64,000 nt of DNA, from positions 71,059 through 135,058 of the forward strand of contig CAYOAP010000008.1 in NCBI GenBank assembly GCA_964401995.1, read 5' to 3'. Position numbers and translations under genes: made by a program. The notes beneath the pieces were generated by a model. That model was not told the DNA's origin. It worked only from the letters and a program-made list of their open reading frames with translations, and searched no databases. This document shows, piece by piece, positions 36,763-44,358 of this stretch (position 1 is its first letter; every line of letters begins with the position of its first letter). The stretch comes from DATCBF01 sp964401995 (GTDB lineage: Bacteria > Actinomycetota > Thermoleophilia > Solirubrobacterales > 70-9).

Positions 36763-37817
36763 AGGAACTGCCCCAGCATCCGCACGTCGTTGTCGAAGAA
36801 GCGCCGCAGGTCCGGCACGCCGTGGCGCAGCATCGCGATCCGCTCGACGCCCATGCCGAAGGCGAACCCCTGAACCCGCTCGGCGTCGTAGCCGTTGCCC
36901 TCGACGAAGCCGAGCACGTTGGGATCGACCATGCCGGCGCCGCCGACCTCGATCCAGCCGATCCCCTTGCAGAGGTTGCAGCGCTCACCATCGGCCAGGC
37001 TGCCGGTCCCCTCGCACTGGAAGCAGGAGACGTCGAACTCGACGCTGGGCTCGGTGAAGGGGAAGAAGTGCGGCCGCATCCGCGCCTGGCGGGTCTCGCC
37101 GAAGATCGCCCGCAGCATCTCCAACAGCGTCCCCTGCAGGTCGGCGAGGGTGATGCCCTCGCCGATCGCCAGCCCCTCGACCTGATGGAACATCGGGCTG
37201 TGGGTGGCGTCGGAGTCGCGCCGGTAGACCTTGCCCGGGACGACGATGAAGATCGGCGGCGCCTGCGTCTCCATCGCCCGGATCTGCATCGGCGAGGTGT
37301 GGGTGCGCAGCAGCACGTCGGGGTGGGACTGCACATAGAAAGTGTCCTGCAGCATCCGCGCGGGATGGCCCTCCGGGTGGTTGAGAGCGGTGAAGTTGTA
37401 GTAGTCGTGCTCGATCTCGGGACCCTCCATCACCCGGTAGCCGAGTCCGACCATCACGTCCTCGATCTGCCGCATGGTGCGGGTGATCAGGTGCAGGTGG
37501 CCAGCCGGATGCGCGGGGGCGCCCGGCAGGGTGACGTCAACCTGGTCCGCGGCAAGCTGGGCGTCGAGCTCTGAGGCGTCGAGCCCGGCAGCCCTCGCCT
37601 CAAGCAAGGACTCCAGCGCCTTGCGCGCCTGGTTGGCGGCCCCTCCCACCTTGCCCCGTTCCTCGCCCGGGAGGTCGGCGATGCCCCGCAGGATCGTCGT
37701 CAGCTCGGCTTTGCGACCGAGGTAGCGAACCCGCAGCTCCTCCAGCTCGGCGCTGCTCGCGGCAGCGCCGATCGCAGCCTCGGCCTCAGCCTGGATAGCG
37801 GCTACTCGATCAAGCAT
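36759..37817 (-). CDS. pheS: Phenylalanine-tRNA ligase alpha subunit
   Basis: Catalytic subunit of the Phe-tRNA ligase. The 352-aa protein has an N-terminal coiled coil (EELRVRYLGRKAELTTIL), class II motifs (LLRTHTSPMQIRAME, YRRDSDATHSPMFHQVEGLA) and GMGVERIAMLRHGVPDLR at the C-terminus. An insert CFQCEGTG ... CNLCKGIGW gives four cysteines in two CxxC pairs, a likely zinc-binding knuckle seen in some bacterial PheS. It overlaps trmH by eight bases. Confidence 0.97.
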   Translation of the reverse strand: MLDRVAAIQAEAEAAIGAAASSAELEELRVRYLGRKAELTTILRGIADLPGEERGKVGGAANQARKALESLLEARAAGLDASELDAQLAADQVDVTLPGAPAHPAGHLHLITRTMRQIEDVMVGLGYRVMEGPEIEHDYYNFTALNHPEGHPARMLQDTFYVQSHPDVLLRTHTSPMQIRAMETQAPPIFIVVPGKVYRRDSDATHSPMFHQVEGLAIGEGITLADLQGTLLEMLRAIFGETRQARMRPHFFPFTEPSVEFDVSCFQCEGTGSLADGERCNLCKGIGWIEVGGAGMVDPNVLGFVEGNGYDAERVQGFAFGMGVERIAMLRHGVPDLRRFFDNDVRMLGQFL

Positions 37818-38529
37818 CTGGCGTCTCCTCCGACATCGCGAGCGACGATATCCGCTCGCAGACGATCGCCGCCGCGGCGGCGACGTTGAGCGACTCCGCG
37901 CCTCCCGGCCGGACCGGAATCGTCACCTTTGCCTCACACTGGCCGAGGACCTCGGCGGGCAGGCCCTCGCGCTCGGCGCCGAGGCAGAGCGTCGCCGCGC
38001 TGTCGATCGCCCCGAGGCCATCGCCGCCGTGGGCGACAAGCGCCGCCCGTGGCGCCGGGGTGCCGTCAATCTCGGCCCGGGCCAGGGGCTGGCCAAAGAT
38101 CGAGCCCATGCTCGCCCGCACCGCCTTCGGCGAGAAGGGGTCGGCGCAGCCGGGGCCGAGCACCACGGCGCCGTCGATCAGTGCGTGGGCGGTGCGCAGG
38201 ATCGCGCCGACGTTGCCGGGGTCGGCGACGCCGTGCAGGTAGAGGCAGGTCATGCCTGCCGGATCGGCCCAGCGCTGGGGCCAGACCGCGATCGCCCGGG
38301 TGCCCGACCCCAGGGTCGAGACCTCGGCCAGCAGAGCCGGCTCGACCTCGTCGCCGCCAAGCCCGGCGCCGGCCGCGGTCAGCAGCAAGCGGGGCTCGAC
38401 CCCGGCCGCCAGCCCAGCCTCGACCAGATCCTCGCCCTCGGTGACGAAGGCGCCCTCGCGTTCGCGGTGCTTGCGGTCGCGCAGCTTGCGGACCAGTTTC
38501 AGCTTCTCGTTGTGGGGGCTGGCGATCAT
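37810..38529 (-). CDS. SpoU/TrmH-family RNA 2'-O-methyltransferase
   Basis: SPOUT-fold enzyme that methylates a ribose in rRNA or tRNA. The 239-aa protein has a substrate-binding N-terminus (RKLRDRKHREREGAFVTEGE) and the three knot motifs: ADPGNVGAILRTA, LGPGCADPFSPKAVRASMGS, and ESLNVAAAAAIVCERI. Its place before pheS is common in actinobacteria. The exact target cannot be read. First gene of the operon reaching argD. Confidence 0.92.
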   Translation of the reverse strand: MIASPHNEKLKLVRKLRDRKHREREGAFVTEGEDLVEAGLAAGVEPRLLLTAAGAGLGGDEVEPALLAEVSTLGSGTRAIAVWPQRWADPAGMTCLYLHGVADPGNVGAILRTAHALIDGAVVLGPGCADPFSPKAVRASMGSIFGQPLARAEIDGTPAPRAALVAHGGDGLGAIDSAATLCLGAEREGLPAEVLGQCEAKVTIPVRPGGAESLNVAAAAAIVCERISSLAMSEETPDA

Positions 38530-38569
38530 CTGTTGTCAGTTCTTGTCTGGCGAATCTTCTCCTGGGAAC

Positions 38570-38600
38570 AAAAAAAGGCGGGCCGTGAAGACGGCCCGCC
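38570..38600 (-). terminator. Rho-independent terminator after rplT
   Basis: GGCGGGCCGT and ACGGCCCGCC (38577-38586 and 38591-38600) form a perfect 10-bp stem with a 4-base loop; on the minus strand it is followed by seven T residues (38570-38576). It closes the rpmI-rplT unit and separates it from the trmH operon. Confidence 0.93.
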
Positions 38601-38626
38601 CGGGAAACTGGAGTGCATGGCTGCGA

Positions 38627-38986
38627 CTAGGCGGCCGCACCCTCCCGGGCAAGCTCCACAAATCGGCGGAACGCATCGCGGTCGGTGACCGCGATGTCGG
38701 CGAGCATCTTGCGATTGACCTCGACCTCGGCCTTGCTGAGGCCGTGGATAAGTTCGGAGTAGCTCATGCCCTCAAGCCGGGCGGCAGCGTTGATCCGCGT
38801 GATCCAGAGACGGCGGAAATCACGCTTGCGGTTGCGCCGGTCGCGGTAGGCGTACATGCCCGAGCGCTGAACCTGCTCTTTGGCGAAACGGTAGGAGGAG
38901 TGCTTGCGGCCGAAATAGCCTTTCGCCTCCTTCAGAACCTTGCGCCGCTTCTTGCGCGCGTGGACCGAGCGCTTGACGCGGCTCAC
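38627..38986 (-). CDS. rplT: 50S ribosomal protein L20
   Basis: The 119-aa protein is typical: MSRVKRSVHARKKRRKVLKE, KGYFGRKHSSYRFAKEQVQR, YRDRRNRKRDFRRLWITRIN. L20 is an assembly protein of the large subunit and in many bacteria represses its own operon by binding the rpmI-infC leader. The GTG start overlaps the rpmI stop (GTGA). Confidence 0.98.
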   Translation of the reverse strand: MSRVKRSVHARKKRRKVLKEAKGYFGRKHSSYRFAKEQVQRSGMYAYRDRRNRKRDFRRLWITRINAAARLEGMSYSELIHGLSKAEVEVNRKMLADIAVTDRDAFRRFVELAREGAAA

Positions 38987-39183
38987 TTGCCGCCCCCAAG
39001 CAGTGCCCGCACCGTCTTCGCATCGGCCGGGGAGATCTCAACCGGGCGCGCCATCCGCCGCTTCCGCTTCGGCGACTTCTTCTCGAGGATGTGGCTTGAG
39101 TAGGCGCGCCGCCCACGCAGCTTGCCTGTGCCGGTCTTGCGGAAGCGCTTCTTGGCGCCGGAATGAGTTTTCATCTTGGGCAT
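38983..39183 (-). CDS. rpmI: 50S ribosomal protein L35
   Basis: The ATG at 39183 gives the normal 66-aa protein MPKMKTHSGAKKRFRKTGTG with a C-terminal extension (PVEISPADAKTVRALLGGGK). It is coupled to rplT. Upstream, 30 bases away, is the end of a GNAT gene rather than infC, so its usual promoter arrangement is disrupted. Confidence 0.97.
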   Translation of the reverse strand: MPKMKTHSGAKKRFRKTGTGKLRGRRAYSSHILEKKSPKRKRRMARPVEISPADAKTVRALLGGGK

Positions 39184-39212
39184 CGGGTCCGCTATTGAAG
39201 CAGACCTGGGCC

Positions 39213-40322
39213 TCAGCCCATGTTCCGGATGACGCGACGCCGCAGGGGGTTGGGCAATCCAGCCGCGGTAGCGATCGCTGTCGCGCCGATCCCACCCCAA
39301 GCCCCAGAGGCGAAAACCCTGGATTCGGCGCAAAGGTCGGCATCGGCAAAACGCCACTTGTAGGACTCTGCCCCGTCCAAGAATCGATAGGCGACAACCC
39401 CGTCCCCACAAGCCTCGCGCACAGTGTGGGCAAGCAGGACGAAGCCGAGAGATAGGTCGTCGAAACGACGGTCCCTGCCGGCCTGGTAGTACCACTCCGA
39501 TCCAGCGAAGCGCCACCCGTACCAGGCGGCAACCGTCTCGCCCTCGATTTCGGCGAGCCAGAGTCGCAACCAGCCCCGCTTCTGGGCCGCGGCAGCGAAC
39601 TCACGGTGGAACTCGCCACGGGCGCCTTCGAAGACCCCGGATGACTCCCCTTCCCAGCGCTCGCCGTGAAGGCGAAAGAGAGCATCGAGGTCGGATTCGA
39701 GCCGGGCGGACTCGGTCGAGAGGCGAAACGAGAGCGCCTGCTCCTCGACCAGGCGCCGCTCGCGGCGACGCACCTGCTGCCGGAAGTTGCGACTCCTCGC
39801 CGCGAGCAGCTGGTCCCAGCTCGTCCCGGCAAGGCTGACGACGGGGTCGGGGTGCGTGGCAACTCTCTTGCCACTGACAAGCTCGCCCCAACCCTGGTCC
39901 CCCGGCAACCGCTCCGCCAGCACCACCGAAGGGAAGCCCCCTCCCAGTCTCGTTGCCCGGCGGATCCCCTCGCCCGCGGCGGGGCGATGCTGCGGAGCGC
40001 AAACCGGCGAGCGCAGGTCCCCGTCGCCGATGAAGCGGGCGATTCGAAACGGCCCGGCCTTCATCGAGTAGAGCGGCACGATGGCGATCGTCTCGCCGTC
40101 CCGATCGCGACAGACCAAGGTTTGCAGTGGTTTGCCGCCGCCCAGATGCCGCCACCAGATTGAGTTCCACTCCCAGGTGGCAAAGGGGTGCCCCGCCACC
40201 TCGCCCAGTCGCAGCCAGTCGTCCTTGAGGTCATCGAGGCTGTCCACCACCACGATCTCAACCTCGCTGTCAACGGCGGCCGGCGCAGCGGCCCTGGGCT
40301 CTGTGTCAGGCGTTCGGGCCAC
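39213..40322 (-). CDS. GNAT-fold acyltransferase (CelD/FemAB-like)
   Basis: The frame is open to 40583, but that part overlaps wecB on the other strand; the GTG at 40322 gives 369 aa. Motifs: DWLRLGEVAGHPFATWEWNS, ARSRNFRQQVRRRERRLVEE (basic coil), GETVAAWYGWRFAGSEWYYQAG, and LSLGFVLLAHTVREA with RFLDGAESYKW. It belongs to the same broad family as 27019 and 28946 but is divergent from both. It lies between infC and rpmI on the same strand, so it may be co-transcribed into rpmI-rplT. Confidence 0.82.
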   Translation of the reverse strand: MARTPDTEPRAAAPAAVDSEVEIVVVDSLDDLKDDWLRLGEVAGHPFATWEWNSIWWRHLGGGKPLQTLVCRDRDGETIAIVPLYSMKAGPFRIARFIGDGDLRSPVCAPQHRPAAGEGIRRATRLGGGFPSVVLAERLPGDQGWGELVSGKRVATHPDPVVSLAGTSWDQLLAARSRNFRQQVRRRERRLVEEQALSFRLSTESARLESDLDALFRLHGERWEGESSGVFEGARGEFHREFAAAAQKRGWLRLWLAEIEGETVAAWYGWRFAGSEWYYQAGRDRRFDDLSLGFVLLAHTVREACGDGVVAYRFLDGAESYKWRFADADLCAESRVFASGAWGGIGATAIATAAGLPNPLRRRVIRNMG

Positions 40323-40376
40323 CGCCGGGATTGAAGCAGGCGCAGCCGACCCCGCTCGCGGATACCCTGCGCCGCG

Positions 40377-41450
40377 ATGCGGATCGTCTACGTGATCGGG
40401 ACCCGGCCCAACTTCGTCAAGACGGCGCCGGTGATCGCGGCCCTGCGCAAACGGCTGCCCGAGGGGCGCCACACGATCGTCCACACCGGCCAGCATTACG
40501 ACCGGCTGATGTCCGACGTCTTCCTCGAGGAGCTGGGGGTGCCGGCGCCCGACCACATGCTCGAGGTCGGCTCCGGCAGCCACGCGCAGCAGACGGCGCG
40601 GGTGATGGAGCGGCTGGAGCCGGTGCTCGAAGCCGAGCGCCCCGACCTGGTCATGGTCCCCGGCGACGTCAACTCAACCCTGGCCGCAGTCCTGACCGCG
40701 ACCAAGATGGGGATACCGGTCGCCCACATCGAGTCCGGCCTGCGCAGCTTCGACCGCACGATGCCGGAGGAGGTCAACCGGATCGTCGCCGACGAGTTCT
40801 CCGAGTACCTCTTCCTCCACTCCGACGAGGCGATCGAGAACCTGCGCGCCGAGGGCATTGCCGACGAGCGCATGCACTTCGTCGGCAACACGATGATCGA
40901 CACCCTGGTCGCGCTCGAAGGCCGCATCGGTGAGGCCGGCAGCGCCGCGCGCCTCGGCGTCGAGCCCGGCGGCTACACGCTCGTCACCCTGCACCGCCCG
41001 GCGCTGGTCGACGGGCCTTTGCTGCCGGAGACCGTCAGCCGGCTCGCGGCGCTGGCGGAGGAGATGCCGGTCGTCTTCCCGGTCCACCCCCGCACCCGCA
41101 AGATGATGGAAGCGGCCTCCGCCGCCGACCATCCCGGCCTGATGCTGATCGAGCCGCTCGGCTACCTCGACTTCCTCTCGCTGGTGGCCGATGCCGGCGC
41201 GGTCCTGACCGACTCCGGCGGCATCCAGGAGGAGACGACCTACCTCGGCGTCCCCTGCTTCACGCTGCGCGACAACACCGAGCGCCCAGTCACGATCCGC
41301 GCCGGCACCAATACCCTCCTGGGCCTAGACCCGGCGGCAATCGCAACCATCCCGGCCGCGCTGGCTGCTCGATCAAGCGAGCGGCCCGATCCTCCACCGC
41401 TCTGGGACGGCCATGCCGCCGAGCGGATCGCCGATGTCATAGCGGGCTAA
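40377..41450 (+). CDS. wecB: UDP-N-acetylglucosamine 2-epimerase
   Basis: Interconverts UDP-GlcNAc and UDP-ManNAc, supplying ManNAc-type sugars for surface polymers. The 357-aa protein has IVYVIGTRPNFVKTAPVI, VHTGQHYDRLMSDVF, VMVPGDVNSTLAAVLTATKM, VAHIESGLRSFDR, PEEVNRIVADEFSEYLF, and DSGGIQEETTYLGVP: all the family markers. It is divergent from the GNAT gene and convergent with infC, separated from infC by a large inverted repeat. It probably serves the exopolysaccharide locus. Confidence 0.96.
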   Translation: MRIVYVIGTRPNFVKTAPVIAALRKRLPEGRHTIVHTGQHYDRLMSDVFLEELGVPAPDHMLEVGSGSHAQQTARVMERLEPVLEAERPDLVMVPGDVNSTLAAVLTATKMGIPVAHIESGLRSFDRTMPEEVNRIVADEFSEYLFLHSDEAIENLRAEGIADERMHFVGNTMIDTLVALEGRIGEAGSAARLGVEPGGYTLVTLHRPALVDGPLLPETVSRLAALAEEMPVVFPVHPRTRKMMEAASAADHPGLMLIEPLGYLDFLSLVADAGAVLTDSGGIQEETTYLGVPCFTLRDNTERPVTIRAGTNTLLGLDPAAIATIPAALAARSSERPDPPPLWDGHAAERIADVIAG

Positions 41451-41561
41451 GGGCCATCCCGATAGGGGTGGAACGTCTTGCACTTTTTCGCCGCCTCCCT
41501 TCGGGCGACAGCCACCGCGGCCCGTCGAAAAAGTTAAGTGGAACCCCTACCGGGATGGCCC
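41451..41561. repeat. 111-bp imperfect inverted repeat between wecB and infC
   Basis: The 11-base arm GGGCCATCCCG (41451-41461) is matched perfectly by CGGGATGGCCC (41551-41561), then TAGGGGT pairs with ACCCCTA (41463-41469 with 41543-41549), and deeper CTTTTTCG (41483-41490) pairs with CGAAAAAG (41526-41533). It fills the space between the two stops exactly. It probably ends both transcripts, but its size and closed ends resemble a small non-coding element. Confidence 0.8.
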
Positions 41562-42185
41562 CTACACAGCGGCGTCGTCGGCCGGCTCAGCGGCCTCGAC
41601 GGGTGCTGTTGAGTCAGCGTCGGGCTCCGCTTTCGCGGCGTCTTTGCCCGGGGCCAGCAACATGCTCATGTTGCGGCCTTCCTGCAGCGGGTCCGACTCG
41701 ATCACGGCGAGCCCGCCGAGATCCTCAAAGAGTTTCTGCAAGAGCGCCCTGCCCCGCTCCGGATGCGCCTGCTCGCGGCCGCGGAACATGATCGTGATCT
41801 TGACCTTGTCCTGGTGGCGGAGGAAGCGCTCGACGTGGCCCTTCTTGGTCTCGTAGTCGTGGGTCGCGATCTTGGGCCGCAGCTTGATCTCGCGGATGTT
41901 GACCTGCTGCTGGTGCTTGCGCGCCTGCTTCAGCTTCTGCTCCTGCTCGTATTTGTACTTCGAGTAGTCGAGCAGGCGGGTGACCGGCGGTTTCGAGCCG
42001 GCGGCGACCTCGACCAGGTCGAGGTCGGCGTCCTGGGCCCGTTTCAGGGCATCGGCGATCTCGACGATCCCGAGCTGCTCGCCGTCGGCGCCGATCAGGC
42101 GGACCTGGGGCACGCGGATGCGCTCGTTGACCCGAGTCGTGTCGCGCTCTGGTGGGCGCCGATCGAACCTACGCGGGACCGGCAC
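41562..42185 (-). CDS. infC: Translation initiation factor IF-3
   Basis: Binds the 30S subunit and checks start-codon pairing. The 207-aa protein has ERIRVPQVRLIGADGEQLGI, the linker DYSKYKYEQEQKLKQARKHQ, and the C-domain KITIMFRGREQAHPERGRAL. The C-terminal tail is acidic and Ala-rich. The start is GTG, with a leader of about 100 bases from a strong promoter at 42290-42317. Normally followed by rpmI and rplT; here that block is interrupted. Confidence 0.97.
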   Translation of the reverse strand: MPVPRRFDRRPPERDTTRVNERIRVPQVRLIGADGEQLGIVEIADALKRAQDADLDLVEVAAGSKPPVTRLLDYSKYKYEQEQKLKQARKHQQQVNIREIKLRPKIATHDYETKKGHVERFLRHQDKVKITIMFRGREQAHPERGRALLQKLFEDLGGLAVIESDPLQEGRNMSMLLAPGKDAAKAEPDADSTAPVEAAEPADDAAV

Positions 42186-42289
42186 TAGCGGAAGGAGCGC
42201 TGGAACTTCAAGTGGACGAGAGGTAGGGAAGCAGGCACGGGACGCTCAGCGGCGCGGGGTGTTTGAGGTGCCTACGATCAAGTCGGCGC

Positions 42290-42317
42290 AGTATAGAGGC
42301 AAGCGAGAGATAAGCAA
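42290..42317 (-). promoter_or_regulatory. Sigma-70 promoter upstream of infC
   Basis: On the minus strand TTGCTT (42312-42317) and TATACT (42290-42295) are spaced by 16 bases, close to consensus. The transcript would begin about 100 bases before the GTG, leaving a leader. Confidence 0.65.
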
Positions 42318-42329
42318 CCGCTCGATTTT

Positions 42330-44267
42330 TCAGGAGCGATTGTCCTGGTCGGCGACGCGGCCAGCGAAGTCGCCGACCGGCATCGCCCCCAGCTCGCCCT
42401 CTTCGTGCGAGCGGACGGCGATCGCGCCCGCCTCCTGCTCGCGATCTCCGACCACAAGCATGTAGGGGTAGCGGCCGAGCTCGGCGTCGCGGATCTTGCG
42501 GCCGACCGACTCCGAGCGCTCGTCGACGGTGACCCGGACCCCGGCCTCGCCCAGTTCGGCGGCGATCCGATCGGCGTACTCGTTGTGGCGGTCGGAGACC
42601 GGCAGCACGATCGCCTGCACCGGCGCGAGCCAGGTCGGGAACCGCCCGGCGTAGTGCTCGATCAGGATCCCGGCGAAGCGCTCCATCGAGCCGAGCAGGG
42701 CGCGGTGGATCATCACTGGCCGGTGCTGGCCGTCGTCGGCGCCGACGTAGGAGAGATCAAAGCGCTCCGGCATCTGGAAGTCGAGCTGGCAGGTGCCGCA
42801 CTGCCAGGAGCGGCCGAGCGCGTCGGTGACGTGGAAGTCGATCTTCGGCCCGTAGAAGGCGCCATCGCCCGGGTTGAGCTCGTACTCGCGGTTCTGGCGG
42901 TCGAGCGCCTCGGTCAGCGCCGCCTCGGCCTTGTCCCACTGCTCGGGGCTGCCCATCGACTTCTCCGGCCGGGTCGAGAGCTCAACTTTGACGTCCTCGA
43001 AGCCGAAGCGGGCGTAGAGCTCGTCGATCGCCTCGCAGATGCTCGCCACCTCGTCGGCAATCTGGTCCTCGGTGCAGTAGACGTGGGCGTCGTCCTGGGT
43101 GAAGGCGCGCACCCGCAGCAGCCCGTGCAGCACCCCCTCGCGCTCGTTGCGGGAGACGCGGCCGAACTCGGCCAGGCGCAGCGGCAGCTCGCGGTAGGAG
43201 TGGCGCTCGGAGTCGAAGACGAGGCAGGCGCCGGGGCAGTTCATCGGCCGCAGCGCGAACCTGCGCCCGTCGACCTCCATGAAGTACATGTCGTCGCGGT
43301 AGTTCTCCCAGTGCCCGGAGCGGTGCCAGAGCTCCTCGTCGAGCACCTGCGGGGTGGCGATCTCCTTGTATCCGCGCTTGCGCAGCTGGTCCTGGACCTC
43401 GGCCTCGATCAGGTGCAGAAGCGTGGTCCCGTTGGGCAGCCAGAACGGCATCCCCGGCGCCTCTTCGCGCAGCATGAAGAGGCCGAGCTGTGGTCCGAGG
43501 CGGCGGTGGTCGCGGGCTTTGGCCTGCTCGATCCGCTCCAGGTGCTTGCTCAGCTCCTTCTTCGAGAAGAAGGCGGTGCCGTAGATCCGGGTCAGCATCT
43601 GGCGCTTCTCGTCGCCGCGCCAGTAGGCGCCGGCGAGCGAGCTGAGCTTGATCGCCTTGATCCGGCCAGTCGACGGCCCGTGCGGGCCGCGGCAGAGATC
43701 CTCGAAGGGGCCGTTGCGGTAGAGCGAGACGGTCTCGACGCCTTCGCCCTCAATCAGGTCCTTGATCAGCTCGACCTTGTAGCTCTCGCCCTGGGCCTCG
43801 AAGATCTCGATCGCCTCGGCGACCGGAACGTCGCGGCGCGAGAACTCCTCGTCGGCCTCGATGTGGGCGCGCATCGCCGCCTCGATCTTCTCCAGGTCGG
43901 CGTCGGTGATCTTCACCGCGTCAGGGAAGTCGAAGTCGTAGTAGAAGCCGTTTTCGATCGCCGGCCCGATCGTCACCTTGACCCCCGGGTAGAGCTCCTG
44001 CACCGCCTCGGCCATGACGTGGGCGGCATCGTGGCGGATCAGGTCGAGCGCCTCGGGGTCGCGGTCGGTGAGGATCGCGATCTCGGTCCCGTCGGGGAGC
44101 GGCGCCGAGAGATCGTGCAGCTCGTCGCCGAAGCGGATCGCCAGCGCCGCCTTGGCCAGGCCGGGGCCGATCGCCGCGGCGGCATCGGCGCCGGTCGCGC
44201 CCCCGGGCAGCTCCAGCGGGGTGCCGTCAGGCAGGCTGACGGTGATCTTCTCGGTCGCGGCCTCCAC
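42330..44267 (-). CDS. thrS: Threonine-tRNA ligase
   Basis: Charges tRNA-Thr and edits mischarged serine. The GTG at 44267 (VEAATEKITVSLPDG) gives 645 aa, the normal length. Domains in order: TGS (residues 5-65), editing domain with RHDAAHVMAEAVQELYPG, class II core (HRSGHWENYRDDMYF, PMNCPGACLVFDSE, CGTCQLDFQMPERF, MIHRALLGSMERF), and the anticodon-binding end. A short stem (GCTC...GAGC) lies just after the stop. It is followed by the infC promoter. Confidence 0.97.
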   Translation of the reverse strand: MEAATEKITVSLPDGTPLELPGGATGADAAAAIGPGLAKAALAIRFGDELHDLSAPLPDGTEIAILTDRDPEALDLIRHDAAHVMAEAVQELYPGVKVTIGPAIENGFYYDFDFPDAVKITDADLEKIEAAMRAHIEADEEFSRRDVPVAEAIEIFEAQGESYKVELIKDLIEGEGVETVSLYRNGPFEDLCRGPHGPSTGRIKAIKLSSLAGAYWRGDEKRQMLTRIYGTAFFSKKELSKHLERIEQAKARDHRRLGPQLGLFMLREEAPGMPFWLPNGTTLLHLIEAEVQDQLRKRGYKEIATPQVLDEELWHRSGHWENYRDDMYFMEVDGRRFALRPMNCPGACLVFDSERHSYRELPLRLAEFGRVSRNEREGVLHGLLRVRAFTQDDAHVYCTEDQIADEVASICEAIDELYARFGFEDVKVELSTRPEKSMGSPEQWDKAEAALTEALDRQNREYELNPGDGAFYGPKIDFHVTDALGRSWQCGTCQLDFQMPERFDLSYVGADDGQHRPVMIHRALLGSMERFAGILIEHYAGRFPTWLAPVQAIVLPVSDRHNEYADRIAAELGEAGVRVTVDERSESVGRKIRDAELGRYPYMLVVGDREQEAGAIAVRSHEEGELGAMPVGDFAGRVADQDNRS

Positions 44268-44313
44268 GCGGGCATGGTATCCACGGCGCCGCCGGGCAGT
44301 GGCCAGCCAGGAC

Positions 44314-44356
44314 GCGTTCGAGCTTTGTCCCGGATAGCGGGAACAAGCTCGAACGC
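44314..44356. promoter_or_regulatory. Long hairpin between the membrane-protein gene and thrS
   Basis: Arms 44314-44332 and 44338-44356 are 19 bases each and pair at all but about two positions (outer part GCGTTCGAGCTT / AAGCTCGAACGC), with a 5-base loop. It begins two bases after the stop of the upstream gene and ends about 45 bases before the thrS start. There is no T-run, so it may be a factor-dependent terminator, an mRNA-stabilising stem, or a thrS regulatory structure. Confidence 0.7.
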
Positions 44357-44358
44357 AC

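Noticed and set aside
44314..44356. T-box leader for thrS
   Set aside because: No T-box consensus sequence or specifier-loop arrangement can be recognised around the hairpin.
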